Assembly: GCF_964355755.1 (NCBI RefSeq)
Contig: NC_092670.1
Span: 2,009,001 to 2,073,000, forward strand
Reading direction: 5' to 3'
DNA: 64,000 bases
Source: Antedon mediterranea
Lineage: Eukaryota; Echinodermata; Crinoidea; Comatulida; Antedonidae
Shown here: positions 1-11,356 of the stretch, in pieces
Numbering within the stretch: the first letter of the stretch is position 1
Layout: each line of letters begins with the position of its first letter
The notes under the pieces: generated by a model
What the model saw: the letters and a program-made list of their open reading frames with translations, nothing else
The model's database searches: none
Told to the model about the DNA's origin: nothing
Position numbers and translations under genes: made by a program

Positions 1-36
1 GTAGCGGTGTTTGTTATTTAAGAGCAATAATTAATA

Positions 37-352
37 AAGGTTAGATCCATCAATCCTGTCAACATTCTAGTACTAATGGTCTTTCCTGTTTTTAAATAAG
101 TGAACATTAGCACTAGCCTTCTCCGCAATGTTTCATGAAAAACAAATCCAGGCTAGCCAAGCGCCTTTCCATTTTGTGTCAGTTGGTTGTTGCACTAGTA
201 AAATATTAGCATAGTCGGGCCACAGTGATTTAACTAGGTGATATCTAATACAGTATATATAAGTGTGTGGTGGCTTTGTAGTGTAAATGTAGAGTCGAGG
301 GGGAAAATGGCAAAAGGCTTCCCTACTAGAATGTTGACAGGATTCTAACCTT
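37..352. mobile_element. short inverted-repeat element (MITE-like)
   Basis: The left end (about 37-73) and the right end (about 323-352) are inverted copies sharing the core AGAATGTTGACAGGAT, with a small insertion in the left arm. The interior has no coding potential. It lies in the SLC25A38 intron at the window edge. The family is not recognised and the target-site duplication is unclear. Confidence 0.45.
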
Positions 353-725
353 GTTCAAACCTGTTAGTGGCGGTGTTTATCGCTGTTGGTTTTGACTGAA
401 TAAAATAAAATAAAAAACTTTCTATTGAGTCTTATCAGATAATCTATATAGTTTTGACAACTCTGTAACATGACCACAGTGCTGATTTTGCCAGTTTCCC
501 CCTCTAACTGCAGTAAAGTTGGGCAAGTGATATGTTTGCTAAGTACTATATTAAACAAATCCCATTTCGTAAGGCTTTCTCTAAGGATAAATTATTCACG
601 TCTATTATTTTTAATATTTATTTGGTTAAAAAAAGGAAATAATTAATGTGTTTGGTGATGGGCAACGATACAAGGTGAAGCACTTTACTATGGTGACCCC
701 CCCTCCTCTCCCAAACACTTTACAG

Positions 726-3219
726 GTCTTACAAGTGGACTGTCTGCCACGCTGTTGAGAGATGCACCGTTCTCTGGTATCTATCTGATGTTTTACACTC
801 AAACCAAGAAACATATGCCAATTGGTAAGTGTTTGGATAAACTTGCATTTTATGTGACTATGGTGTACAGATTTTGATGTATAAATTCAATGTCTGTCAA
901 TTCACAGTCTCTAAAAGATAATTTAGCGTTTATTTACAAACATCACTTTTTATTCATAGATGAAAATGTTGCTGGTATAAAATAAGTGTTGTTTATCATT
1001 AATAAATTACCACTTGTCATTTTAATAATTAATGCTGAAAAAGAAACTAAATATCGGTCAATGCTGCCATTTAACATTCAAGTGTTGATTTTTTAGAACC
1101 TACTTTGAAAATCCTACAAAACTTAAATTTTAGATTACTTTTATTAGATAAGATTGAGCGTCAGTGCCTACCAACCATTAACTTTGCAAGTGGGATAATC
1201 GCTGGCGTCTTGGCATCCACCGTTACTCAACCAGCTGACGTTGTGAAGACGCGAATGCAGTTGTATCCAGAAAGATACAAGACCATCTTACAAACCGTTC
1301 GAAAGATTTTGGCCGAAGAAGGACCTAGAGCCATGTGTACCGGACTAGTGCCCAGATGCTTGCGGAGAACTATGATGGCAGCCATGGCCTGGACTGTCTA
1401 TGAACAAGTAAGTTGGTTCTCCACTGACAATTGTAAACTGGACCAGTTAAAGATGCCTTGGTTCCCACTAGGATCCAGGCCTTGAATTTTACCGCGGCCA
1501 GTGCCGTCGGTGCCCTCCCAGTTGGCCTCAATGCCCTCGAAAATGAATAGCACCCACGGCCACTACTGGCCTGCCCTTTTTTTTGCGTTGGCCGCGAGTG
1601 CCCTTCCCGAGTTTTACCACAATAAAAACCACTGAATTAGATAGAAAATAATGTCAAGAAGATTTGTTTACACGACTCGGACGAGACGCAAAACCATCGC
1701 CTGTCTTCGTTGCAAGGGGATTTCCCTAAACGCATTTATTAATACACAAACAGTAAACAAAACATCGAACATTGCAATAGGGTAACCAAAACAATATCAT
1801 CTCGGCCGCCGTGCGTGGTAAATCATGGTATAGATAGTACATTAAAATACAGGGGTGTAAACTTTTAATAATCAAGCTAAAAACGTTCCTCGATCGGAGG
1901 TTACTGAAAGTATTAAAGTCGCACAATAATCGAGCTAGCCACCTTCGATAAAAAAAATTACATGCACTCCTAGCTAGCCTAGCCTATCCTCCCGCCGCCG
2001 ATCCGGTCGAACACATGCAATTCAATGCATTGGGAAAACAATTCTATTTGACGCACACGCACCCTCTGATAAGAAATTTCACACACTACACACAACGTCT
2101 TGTGTGAGAGAGTACGCGCGAAGGATCGGATCGTTGGAAAAACAATTCCTTTTGACGTACACGCACCCTCTGAGAAGAAAATACCATGTGCGTTCCTGCA
2201 TGGTGTAGTCCATTATACGTGTAAAATTATGGGTGTTTACCTTTAGCACCAAAGTTAAACCTGCACCTCAACCCGAAGATCGTTGGAAGTATATCATATT
2301 TATATTTTATCGCACCCACCTCAATCCAGCAGACAGATCATCGAAAAATCTTGTTTAACAACGTCGTGCACTAAATTACCAAACGCGTTTTTACCGAATT
2401 CAAGGAAATGGTATAGTCCAGAATACACGTGCCGAAGGCTAAACAGAGAGAGAAAGGGGTCGGTGTCCGTTCGTGTTTTGAATTCTTATAAATATGGGTT
2501 ATACTAACAAAAAAGCTTCAGAAATCGAAACTCGGAAAATAACTATAATTTATATTCTACTACATAATGTCATTGGCTTGATTTTTACCGTGGTTAACAC
2601 TCTGTGTATGAATAGTTGTAGGTATAGGCCAACAAACAAATTGTTTTTGTATCATGTTTTCTCCGTCGGCTGCTAGCTAAGCAAGGCTGAGTAGCTTGCT
2701 GTTGTAAGGGTTTTTATACCTGTTCCGGGCCTTACTTGGTTGGCTTCACATGCCTTTTTATCGCATTATTTGAAACTAAACGAAACATTCAACACAGGAC
2801 GGTAAACTATAAACGCTGAACATCGTACCTATTTATTATTTATATGTATCGTAAATACACGTAATATTTATATGAAATACAAAATTTTGGCCTAGTTATT
2901 AAAATATTTTTTGATTTTGGCCTTGGTGCGCCTTTGATTTAAAACAAATGGCCTTGGTGGCCTTGGTGCCCTCCCATTTGGCCTTGGTGCCCCTAAAATC
3001 AATGAAAACCGGAGGCCAAATGGCCTTGCCCCTAAAATCCCCAAATTCGAGGCCTGAGGATCACAAGTAATTTGACTAGTCCTGACACAATAAATCATGA
3101 TCAATCGCTTTACTGCCTCTTATATTTAATCAAGTGATCAGGTTTTTCTTTAATTAAATATTTTTTAATAACAATTGTTTTCCTATTTGCAGGTTATGTC
3201 TAATTTTTCACAAAAATGA
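726..3219 (+). CDS. SLC25A38: mitochondrial glycine transporter, 3' part (SLC25A38-like)
   Basis: This is the 3' end of a mitochondrial carrier that brings glycine into the matrix for haem synthesis; the 5' exons lie before the window. The exons are 726-824, 1097-1407 and 3193-3219, joined in phases 1, 0 and stop. The first reads [20 protein letters not shown], the RDAPFSG signature of this subfamily. The second contains the third carrier repeat with the [10 protein letters not shown] form of the PX[DE]XX[KR] motif and ends [11 protein letters not shown]. The donor GTAAGT at 1408 joins a nine-codon last exon (VMSNFSQK, stop). The open frame running on to 1485 is intron read-through. The start of exon 1097 is the least certain boundary: the acceptor TTTTAG keeps frame but gives a longer loop than in vertebrates. 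The last intron (1408-3192) carries a transposon. Confidence 0.9.
1476..3056. mobile_element. non-autonomous DNA transposon in the last SLC25A38 intron
   Basis: The ends are inverted repeats: CAGGCCTTGAATTTT at 1476 and, on the other strand from 3056, CAGGCCTCGAATTT. They are flanked by a direct repeat AGGATC on each side (1470-1475 and 3057-3062), consistent with a 6-bp target-site duplication. Subterminal GTGCCCTCCCA-TTGGCCT motifs occur near both ends. An internal block of about 50 bp is repeated (about 2031-2076 and 2137-2183). There is no transposase frame. The CAG ends resemble hAT-type elements, though 8 bp is the usual hAT duplication, so the superfamily is left open. Confidence 0.65.
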
Positions 3220-3299
3220 ATATGGCAGATAATGATTACAAAATGAATATGGCAGATAATCATTACAAAATGAACATGGCAGATAATGATTACAAAATC
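3213..3299 (+). repeat. 27-bp tandem repeat overlapping the SLC25A38 stop codon
   Basis: About three copies of a unit containing ATGAATATGGCAGATAATGA run from the last codon of SLC25A38 into its 3' UTR. The stop codon TGA lies in the first unit. Confidence 0.75.
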
Positions 3300-3412
3300 T
3301 TCTGATTTGTTCTGCAACTTGATCTACAAAAAGAGCAGCTTTTGAATCACAAAAAAATGACATGATTTTAAAAATTTGCAACTTATGTGAATATATTTAA
3401 CACTGTTAAGTG

Positions 3413-3655
3413 TAAAATAAAATAGCAACACTACTGCAGAATAGCAACATTACTGCAAAATAGCAACACTACTGCAGAATAGCAACACTACTGCAGAATA
3501 GCAACGCAACTGCAGAATAGCAACGCAACTGCAGAATAGCAACACTACTGCAGAATAGCAACGCAACTGCAAAATAGCGACACTACTGCAAAATAGCGAC
3601 GCTACTGCAAAATAGCGACGCTACTGCAAAATAGCAACACTACTGCATAATTTCT
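3413..3655. repeat. 18-19-bp minisatellite, about 13 copies
   Basis: The tandem unit is approximately AATAGCAACACTACTGCAG. Variants (ACGCAACTGC, GCGACGCTACTGC) are grouped in adjacent copies, which indicates local expansion. It lies in the 3' flank of SLC25A38. Confidence 0.85.
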
Positions 3656-4478
3656 ACATTTGGAAGCTATTATTAAACCTTACTTGAACAACAAGTTGTC
3701 AATGATACTTAACACAGGATAACCATTTGCTTCAAAATGTTGTTAATGACTTTTATTGCGAATACTAAATATGATTGAAGGATCTGAATATATGTACAGC
3801 AGTATTATGAACAATGAACAATACAATCATTAGTATGTATACTGATAGTGACTGTGATGAACTAATGTACTATGATTGTTGTAACAAAAATAATAACAAT
3901 ATTGTAATTTATTGAATTAAATTTTTTATGAAGTGGTTTTTATGTTTAAGAAAGTCAATTACTGATGTTATTTTGGTATTTGAATGAATGAACTCTCTCC
4001 AGCACCCTTGGGTCATATCAAATTTATCCAAGAATAACTTAATTTAGTTCACTTTGTATCTTATTTTAAGAGTAGATTTTAAGATCGTCTATGGGCATTG
4101 TTATGTTTGCTATTAAACATCATCAGGGTTGTTGGAAGGACAATTTTAATTAATTTAAAAAGGTCCAAACATATTTATGTGTGTTATAAAATGTGTTCTT
4201 TGGTTCCAAGAGAGCATGATGAAACTGTGCCTGACATGCGTAGCTGACTCTAAAAGTTAGGATAGATGTGGTTATGTACATGTACAGTACATCAAGTAAA
4301 GGGTGGAAATTTACAGCAAGTATTATTTTTGTTCTATGAAATCAATGAGGCGTAAAGGTCCTTTAAGCTTCTTTTTTTCTGTTCATAGATCATTTCAGCT
4401 GTTTTTTTTAATGTATCCCATTCTTTCAAATTATTTAATTTTAACATTCTAATTTTGTATCATTCCTCCATTACATTG
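3656..4478. other. intergenic, no gene seen
   Basis: AT-rich sequence downstream of SLC25A38. No open frame, RNA gene or clear repeat is supported. Confidence 0.6.
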
Positions 4479-4925
4479 GCACATTTGGATGATGTCACTA
4501 ACTGTACACTATTATTAAATCTGTTATAATGCATGCAATACAATACAACAACATTTATTCAATATTCAATATTTTACAAAGTTTATGGGTTAAGATACAC
4601 AGAAGCCAAAGTGGCTTGTCTTTGCCACTTCACCATGTTGGCTATTAAAGGGCATCTAGAAAACTTAAAATATCTTTAGTTTATTAAATCTGTTATTAAT
4701 GCATGCCACTTCACCATGTTGGCACATTTGGATGATGTCACTACTGTACACTATTATTAAATCTGTTATTAATGCATGCCACTTCACCATGTTGGCTATT
4801 AAAGGGCATCTAGAAAACTTAAAATATCTTTAGTTTATTAAATCTGTTATTAATGCATGCCACTTCACCATGTTGGCTATTAAAGGGCATCTAGAAAACT
4901 TAAAATATCTTTAGTTTTCTAAATC
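4479..4925. repeat. nested tandem repeat
   Basis: A unit of about 80-85 bp (AAATCTGTTATTAATGCATG, then CACTTCACCATGTTGGCTAT, then AAGGGCATCTAGAAAACTT) occurs about three times. A second segment (ACATTTGGATGATGTCACTA plus ACTGTACACTATTATT) is present at 4479 and again at 4724 between copies, so the array has two repeat types. Confidence 0.8.
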
Positions 4926-5684
4926 TTTATTTTCTTTAGATGGTTAATACTGTTTGTGCAATTTATAAATTTAATTTTATCGATTTGTGTGTACAAATTG
5001 AATTTATAACTAAATAAATTTATTTTATTTCTGTATGAAAGAAGTTTGAACAAAAACTGATAATATATTGTGTAAATAGTGGATTTGCTACTACCTCAAT
5101 TATTGATTGGGTTTGATTATGTTGTAGCTTTGAATAAAGTTATACCATACTCAAGAACCAGGGTGCTTACAAATTAAGGTAAGCAATTGTCATGGTGGAC
5201 TAAATATTATATTGCACCATAATAATAAATGTACATACGGTCAGTTATATAACCATGTATAAATTCAATTTATGCATTAAAAAATTATGTTTGTTTATGG
5301 TTAATTTTTAAAATCTTCATACATATTCTCATATTTTGATATGTGCATGAAATATTTAGAATTGTTTTGTTTCAATTTTATTTCGTGATAGTTAAGTGTG
5401 TTTTTCAATAAATGTTATCTAACAAAACAACACTAACAGTTATTGACTCATTAGTTCTGTTGGTGATGTCGCGTGCGTGCACTGCAACTCTACAGTTCTA
5501 ACTATGTCGGTCGGTAAACACCAACTTGAGCACACGACTGCAGCCATGTATATGGCCTTGTTTCTATTTCATCACCACTTAACAGTGACACAAGTCGCCA
5601 ATAACATACTAAAGTTGAACAATTAAATCAATATGACGAATAAATGTTAAGGTAATAACTAATATCAAAAATGAAAAGAATTTG
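4926..5684. other. intergenic, no gene seen
   Basis: AT-rich sequence between the nested repeat and the first TTAA-type MITE. Nothing is supported here. Confidence 0.55.
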
Positions 5685-5688
5685 TTAA

Positions 5689-5790
5689 GCTCTGTCCACA
5701 CTATCAAATATGCCCAAATATGGTAGTGATATGACCTCATCATGTTCATATATGGGCACATCACAATTTTTTGTCGGCATAGACAGAGCT
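5689..5790. mobile_element. MITE family 1, copy 1 (TTAA target)
   Basis: Terminal inverted repeats of the form GCTCTGTCTACACTATCAAA, here with GTCC for GTCT, enclose a palindromic interior with AAATATGGTAGTGATATGA. The flanks are TTAA on both sides (5685-5688, 5791-5794). Other copies are at 15631-15775, 24244-24360 and 26240-26401. Confidence 0.8.
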
Positions 5791-5886
5791 TTAATATGGG
5801 GCGACTGAGTACATTACTTTGCATTTAGATGCACCGTGTTTCTCGGGCGGCTTCCCTCCGAGAGGAATCCTAATACATATATATTA

Positions 5887-6382
5887 GAGAGGTTTCGCAA
5901 TCTTACGAATACGATAACGAAAACGGACATTCGTTTTCGTAAGTCATAAAAAAATCTGTTTCGCATGGCAACGAAATATTGAGGCGCGTCCAAAATATGA
6001 CTGCGATAAATTTGAGCGAAGCGCAGGTACGTGTTGCTTGGTGGTGCTTGGCTGCCTAGGCCTAGCGTAACATCAAAGCGAGTGAGGACTTTAAAAACTG
6101 CTATTTATCAAAATTGACTTGGCATTTTAGTAAATTACTTTAGCAAATTACTTTCAATAAATCTATAATTATATTATAATCTAGAATCATTCCTGATTCA
6201 AATGCAAAATGTGCAAATAGATCAAAAACTATACTCGTTTTGTAGTTACGAATATGACTGTGGTAATATTCGTCAACACGAATACGCCTTACGAATATGA
6301 AATGGGGATCAGCTCAAAAGTTTCACAAATGTATGACGTATCTGTTTTCGTTAATCGTATTCGTAAGGTTGCGAAACCTCCC
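5887..6382. mobile_element. TIR element of about 496 bp with TA flanks
   Basis: The termini GAGGTTTCGCAATCTTACGA and, inverted, GAGGTTTCGCAACCTTACGA continue as matching inverted sequence (ATACGAT-AACGAAAAC) for about 37 bp. Both sides are flanked by TA (5885-5886 and 6383-6384), compatible with a Tc1/mariner-type MITE. No transposase is encoded. Confidence 0.75.
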
Positions 6383-6468
6383 TAAGCTTGTGTAATATAC
6401 TTGTTCAGACATTTATAATGTTTGCATGAAAATGAACAAAGCTGGGTCTTGTATATTTACATTCATAA

Positions 6469-6474
6469 TTTATT
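6469..6474 (-). terminator. candidate polyadenylation signal of CEP20
   Basis: AATAAA on the - strand, about 220 bp past the CEP20 stop codon. It is the first such hexamer that is well placed for a 3' end. Confidence 0.4.
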
Positions 6475-6691
6475 TACATATTTTCTATAAATGAATTTTA
6501 CAAGTACAGTAGTGGTTTTATTATTCGTAGTAGTAGTGTTGCACACGCTGGGGCGTCGACACCTACGCTTTGTATGGCGTGTTCACCTAGGTGTCTGTAT
6601 GTGTGTAAACGCTGGAGTTGACAATACTTTATTCATCATACGAAAAAAAGTTTGCAGTTTTGGGAGAGTCAATTGATCTTTGTATTCAAGC

Positions 6692-9232
6692 TCATGTTCT
6701 TTCTCCTTTTAACAAAACTGGCTCTTCTAATCTACTGTTAATGTCTTCAGAGGAGGCTGTCCTGGATGAGAAATGTTTAGACGTTGTTGACCTTTCACCT
6801 TTCAATGACTGTTTCCCAGCAGATGTGCCATGATGACTTGGTTTGCCATGTGTGAAGTGTGTCAAAACACTGTAAATCAACGGCCTGTAAAAGACACATA
6901 ATTTTTTTATGAAGAAGGTAAAGGTTAATACACATTTCTGGAGATACTGGTAGGCCAGATGTTATTGTAAATCAAATTTAGAAAGATTCAAAATATAGTA
7001 GTACAGTTGATGTGAATACCGGAGTTGAGTGAATGGATATCTGCTTGATTGTGATCTAGTTTGTATACTGTATGTATTAGGTCACCTTTGGGTCACATTT
7101 TTACCAGGGGTAGGGAAAAATGAGTGAGTGTCTACATCGGTTTTATCAAAGGCTTATTTGTTTATCTATATAGAGTGTGCCGATCATCACCATATATACT
7201 TGTGTAATAGTACCATTGTTCCTCAAATGGTGTTATCTCCGATTAACAGCCTTATATATCTTTATAAGAGATACCTCCTTTAGCCTTACAGATAGAATTC
7301 ATAAAACACAATGCATTATGAATTCATTTTTGATCAAAACACTTCTCTTATCATTCCTGTAGCTATTTTGATCACAGGATATAAACGTAAACAAACTCGT
7401 TTGACAGTTGTTATGCAACTGATCAAGTTATGAAAAGGGGTCAAAAGTTGAATAACATGTTAAGCATAGAAATAGTACAGCAGTATTACGAATATAAATA
7501 CCTACAGCTTTTACTCTTTATGAAAATCTCTATTCGCTATCAAACCATTCATACTACCAGGTCAAAAACAAGAACCATGGTTACCACTTCCCACCAATTA
7601 TTATGATAACACACCCTGTTCTCAACACCATTATAATAAGCCTCTCTATTGTTCAAGTTCCTCCAGAAAAACATTAACTTACAGTAGTACTGTATATAAA
7701 AATGTATCATCTCTACTTGGTACAAATCCGCCAATCATATGCTTTTTGAAGTACAAGATTTCAACTTACAGTGATTTTGAATCTTTGTCTTCAATCAAAT
7801 TCAACTCTTTGGTTAGAAACTGACGATCAAGTCTTGGTGTAGACTGTCCCGATTCTATAAAATAGTAACACAGCTTAATATTATAAGAGTACAGTAACCT
7901 TTTATAATTCAGTTAAAGGTACAGTACTTTTAATTATTTTAGTAAAAATTCCTACTGTTCTTCATCCACCATAATAAGCATAAAAACACTGTCTTTTTCT
8001 AGTAAGGCAGGTTTGCAGTACACCATGAAATTAAGTTGAGAATACAGTATCATTTCAATTAGGATATCTACAACGTGTCTTCTGGAGTAAAACATCAGCA
8101 TTGCTCATTTACATAAAGCATGCATAAAGTATACTGTTGCTTTACATAAAAGCTAACAACACTGTCAATTACACAATCGGCCTACACATAACAACATTGC
8201 ATATTTTTACATAATAAAAAGGACATATTGAATATTGAATATTACCAGCCATCAGGACTGATTCAGTGTATTTATAACGGTTGTATTCAAGGTACTCTAA
8301 AATCAGCTCATTGATAAGCATATTCTCGTTGCTCATAGGAGGGGGCACTTCATTTGGGTCATTGAGGGCATGGAAGACCTCTGCACGAACCCTAGCTTTC
8401 ACCTGATCTAGTGTGCCTCTGTTTGTCAGAGTCTCTTTCAAAACTGGAAAAAAAATAAAATTTGATAGAAAAATTATTATTGTATTATTTATATATAAAT
8501 AATAAATTATTCATTACATTTTTTCAGTCAGTTTGATCATGAGTATCTTTTTGTAGAGTAGAATTGGAATATACTTACTTAGCTTTGCTTCACCCACCAT
8601 GTATTACAAATACAACTAAGGTATTTTACTATCCACTCAATATATTTTTAGTTAATTAAAGCTTAGCTAGACTCGAGGCCAGGCAGACAGGAGAGTCAAC
8701 TACAGACAGGCCTAAGCTACACTGGCGATGGATTTCTGCTCAATTATTAATTGATTAAAAATACAGTAGTTATAATTATAAATCATCGATTTTTTAAAAT
8801 GTCATGCTTGCAGGATTTTGTTTGTTGAGAACCAGTGAGAGTATTTATCCATCGGTCAGTCAGTGGTTGGATGATTAAAATAAAGTATGAAAACAATTTT
8901 GAGTATTTATTTTTTATTTTAAGGGTTGCCGTCTGCACTGCATAGCTAGGCCTGGCCAATTTACACAGCCAAGCAAGCGTTTTTCGTAAGTGCAAAACCA
9001 TGTAGCTTGTTGTCCGACGTAGATTCTAATAGCTAGGCCTAGCTAGGCTAACTACGCTAGGCCTGCCTAGCTAGGCAGTCTAGTGACTAGCCTAGTATAG
9101 TAGAGAGTAGGCCTAGCTAGGCTAGTAGGCCTTGCCTGCCCTAGACTCTAGGCATAGGAAATTCTATTTAATAAGAGCAATAATTAGTTGGATTTTTTGC
9201 TCACCGGATTTAAGGTCTTGAATAGCTGCCAT
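6692..9232 (-). CDS. CEP20: centrosomal protein 20 / FOP N-terminal-like protein (complete)
   Basis: A small centriolar-satellite and basal-body protein needed for ciliogenesis; the family carries an N-terminal LisH/TOF dimerisation motif. Four exons on the - strand were joined by phase: 9232-9205 (MAAIQDLKS), 8443-8246, 7854-7770 and 6884-6692. The total is 504 nt, 167 aa, against 174 in human. The second exon reads VKARVRAEVFHAL, then NENMLINELILEYLEYNRYK (LisH core). The third reads ESGQSTPRLDRQFLTKELN and the fourth PLIYSVLTHFTHG, all co-linear with the vertebrate protein. The C-terminal 45 residues are Ser-rich and divergent, as in other species. All junctions have canonical GT/AG. Intron 1 (8444-9204) contains a CTAG-rich tract and a partial copy of the promoter-side inverted repeat. 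Confidence 0.94.
8722..8855. repeat. third, partial copy of the 9.2/10.4-kb repeat
   Basis: The segment CGATGGATTTCTG, then CTCAATTATTAATTGATTAA, then ATCGATTTTTTA and ATGCTTGC, follows the same order as 10456-10550. It is a direct-orientation, more diverged copy inside CEP20 intron 1. Confidence 0.6.
9025..9150. repeat. CTAGGCCTAG-rich tract
   Basis: A dense run of overlapping TAGGCCTAG/GCTAGGC palindromes. Similar tracts occur at about 24890-24970. It looks like low-complexity sequence typical of this genome, with no gene-like content. Confidence 0.6.
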
Positions 9233-9242
9233 AATATTCGTT

Positions 9243-10645
9243 CTTCGGCGCTAATGCAGTTTCGTACCCACCTCTTAAAATTACTCAAAATCTTCATCCA
9301 ACCTACTCACGAGTTGTCTACAACATTCTGCAATCATAAAATTGCAAAAAATCGATAATTTTTTATTTAAAACTATTTTTAATCAATTAATACTGAGCAC
9401 CCTTCGGAAATACATCGCCAGCTTAGCTGCTTCGCGAAAATCATCGCTAGGCCTGCCGATAAAAGTACGGAGGCCTCACAGGACATTAACTCTATAGAGT
9501 AAACAGTTGCGTTCTATAGAGGGCGTAGTTACTAACGTTTAAAGCACGAACCAAATAATTATAATTTTCATTATTTCCGACATGCGTTTCGTATTTTTAA
9601 TAAAGAAAATACTATACAACTGCTGTATTCATCATTGTGGGTATCATCATAATTATGTTATGTTTTTAATTTGTTCTTTCATTTTACTAGTAGAATTTCA
9701 CACAGAAAAGAAGATAAATATGGAACTGCTGACTCTTGAAGATAAAAGTACTACTGACCGATTTTCCTCTGTTTTAGTTTATTTTACATTATGGTTTGTA
9801 GGTCAAATAAATAAATGAAATGAATAAAAAGAATTACAGTACTTCATTCCTGAGTTACACAATAATCAAGCTATGACAAATTAATTGTTTTAGTATTTGT
9901 TATCACTAGCTATACTAGAAACGCTAATGGTTTCCCTGTTTTAAGATTTTATAGAAGTATATTATTTTTTATTCACCTATGAAAGACCTCTTCAAATACA
10001 TGGAAATAGGAAATGCAACAAAAACAGAAAGATATAATTTATTGAAATGTATTAATACAATAATTATAATAAAAATGTTTTCCATCAATTACTAGAATTT
10101 ATTTTACTTCTGCTGACACTGAATACATCATTTCATGTCTATTCATTAATTTATTTCAACAATATTTTATGAGGGTGGTCCATCCAGCCGAAGCTGATCA
10201 TTAGGGACCCTTACAAAAAATATAATTTGACAAGACAATAACACACAACATTCAAAATAAATAGAATTCAACATAATTAAACACAAAATATTTCTTTATG
10301 AAAAAAACTTAAAATCCGTTTCACGAGGAACATGTAAAAAATATTTTATTATCGCCATAATATGATCATAACAGCGTCCTCTATAGATCGATGCCCTATG
10401 AGGCCTCCGTACTTTCATCGGCAGGCCTAGCGATGATTTTCGCGAAGCTAAGCTGGCGATGGATTTCTGAAGGGTGCTCAATTATTAATTGATTAAAAAT
10501 AGTTATAAATAAGAAATTATCGATATTTTACCATTTTATGCTTGCTGAATGCTGTAGACAACTCGTGAGTAGGCTAGATGAAGTATTGAAATCATTTTGA
10601 GTAATTTTAAGGGGTGGGTACGAAACTGCATTAGCGCCCGTTCTT
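9243..10645. repeat. large inverted repeat around the CEP20 promoter side
   Basis: The left arm (about 9243-9505) and right arm (about 10370-10645) are inverted copies. They share, in reverse order, GGGTACGAAACTGCATTAGC, ACAACTCGTGAGTAG, CTCAATTATTAATTGATTAA, ATTTTCGCGAAG and AGTACGGAGGCCTCA. The left arm starts about 10 bp upstream of the CEP20 ATG, so it holds the CEP20 5' UTR/promoter. The right arm lies upstream of ADPRH. The 865-bp spacer has no supported gene. Confidence 0.85.
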
Positions 10646-11268
10646 CTTGGTATTTTGTTGTCACTTTTTAAGTTTTAAAACTTCCCGCGCCGTCTCTCTT
10701 GCTCTCTCGCGCGCGGGGCCGGCTGGGGCCGTCCAGTCTAGCTGTGTTCATACTGTACCTAAATATAGAATGACGTCATAGGAGAAAATACCACTATTTT
10801 TAATGCAATTTTGTTTTGTTGCACGACGATCGAGCAGGACTCACTCTCTCAGTGTGTCAGCAGTCTATTTGGCTGTTTATTAGTAGGATTTTAGGGTATG
10901 TCTTTGATTTTATTTTACGATTAATGTTAAGGAGAAATAAACGAAGATTATAAAGATTTCTGAATAAAAGATCAAGAGCTCTGCTAGTTAAACTCCCTTT
11001 CCACATAATACACTACTGTACTGGTGGTGGGGGTGGATGTGTGAGAGGTGAGGGCGCTAGAGCATTTATTTACTCTACTGCTGTATAATATCATAAATGT
11101 TTAGTACATCAACAGATATTTCTAAAGGTATAATATTATTTTTGAATATACGGTATATTCACATTAATATAAACACTGTTTTAATTAAGTTAAAATATTT
11201 TGTTATTGTTCCAATTAATGAGACCGTAAAAAAACGCATGCCATAAATGATAAAAGCCGTCTAGATTA
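10646..11268 (+). promoter_or_regulatory. upstream region of ADPRH with CRE palindrome
   Basis: A GC-rich stretch (about 10683-10735) is followed by TGACGTCA at 10771-10778, the full CRE/ATF palindrome. A GTATGT donor-like site at 10895 could close a non-coding first exon that splices to the acceptor just before 11343. Promoter use is inferred from position and composition only. Confidence 0.4.
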
Positions 11269-11299
11269 AATCATGGAGGTATAATATACCTCCATGATT
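11269..11299. repeat. 31-bp palindrome, CATGGAG family
   Basis: AATCATGGAGGTATA and its reverse complement are separated by one base. Related palindromes built on CCATGGAG lie at 17323-17354 and 19640-19672. Confidence 0.75.
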
Positions 11300-11356
11300 A
11301 AATGTTGTTTTTTATTTATTTTTTTAAATTTTTTTTTTTCAGATTTCAGTATAAAT

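Noticed and set aside
1408-1485. Extension of the SLC25A38 frame to a stop at 1485
   Set aside because: It begins with a perfect GTAAGT donor. The exon at 3193-3219 gives the expected short C-terminus in phase.
3413-3655. Regular repeats resembling a CRISPR array
   Set aside because: There are no unique spacers; the units are contiguous and the DNA is eukaryotic.
6491-6833. Small + strand ORFs near 6.5-6.8 kb
   Set aside because: They overlap the last exon and 3' UTR of CEP20 on the other strand and match nothing.
9582-9818. 78-aa ORF in the spacer of the inverted repeat
   Set aside because: AT-rich, no recognisable domain, no splice context.
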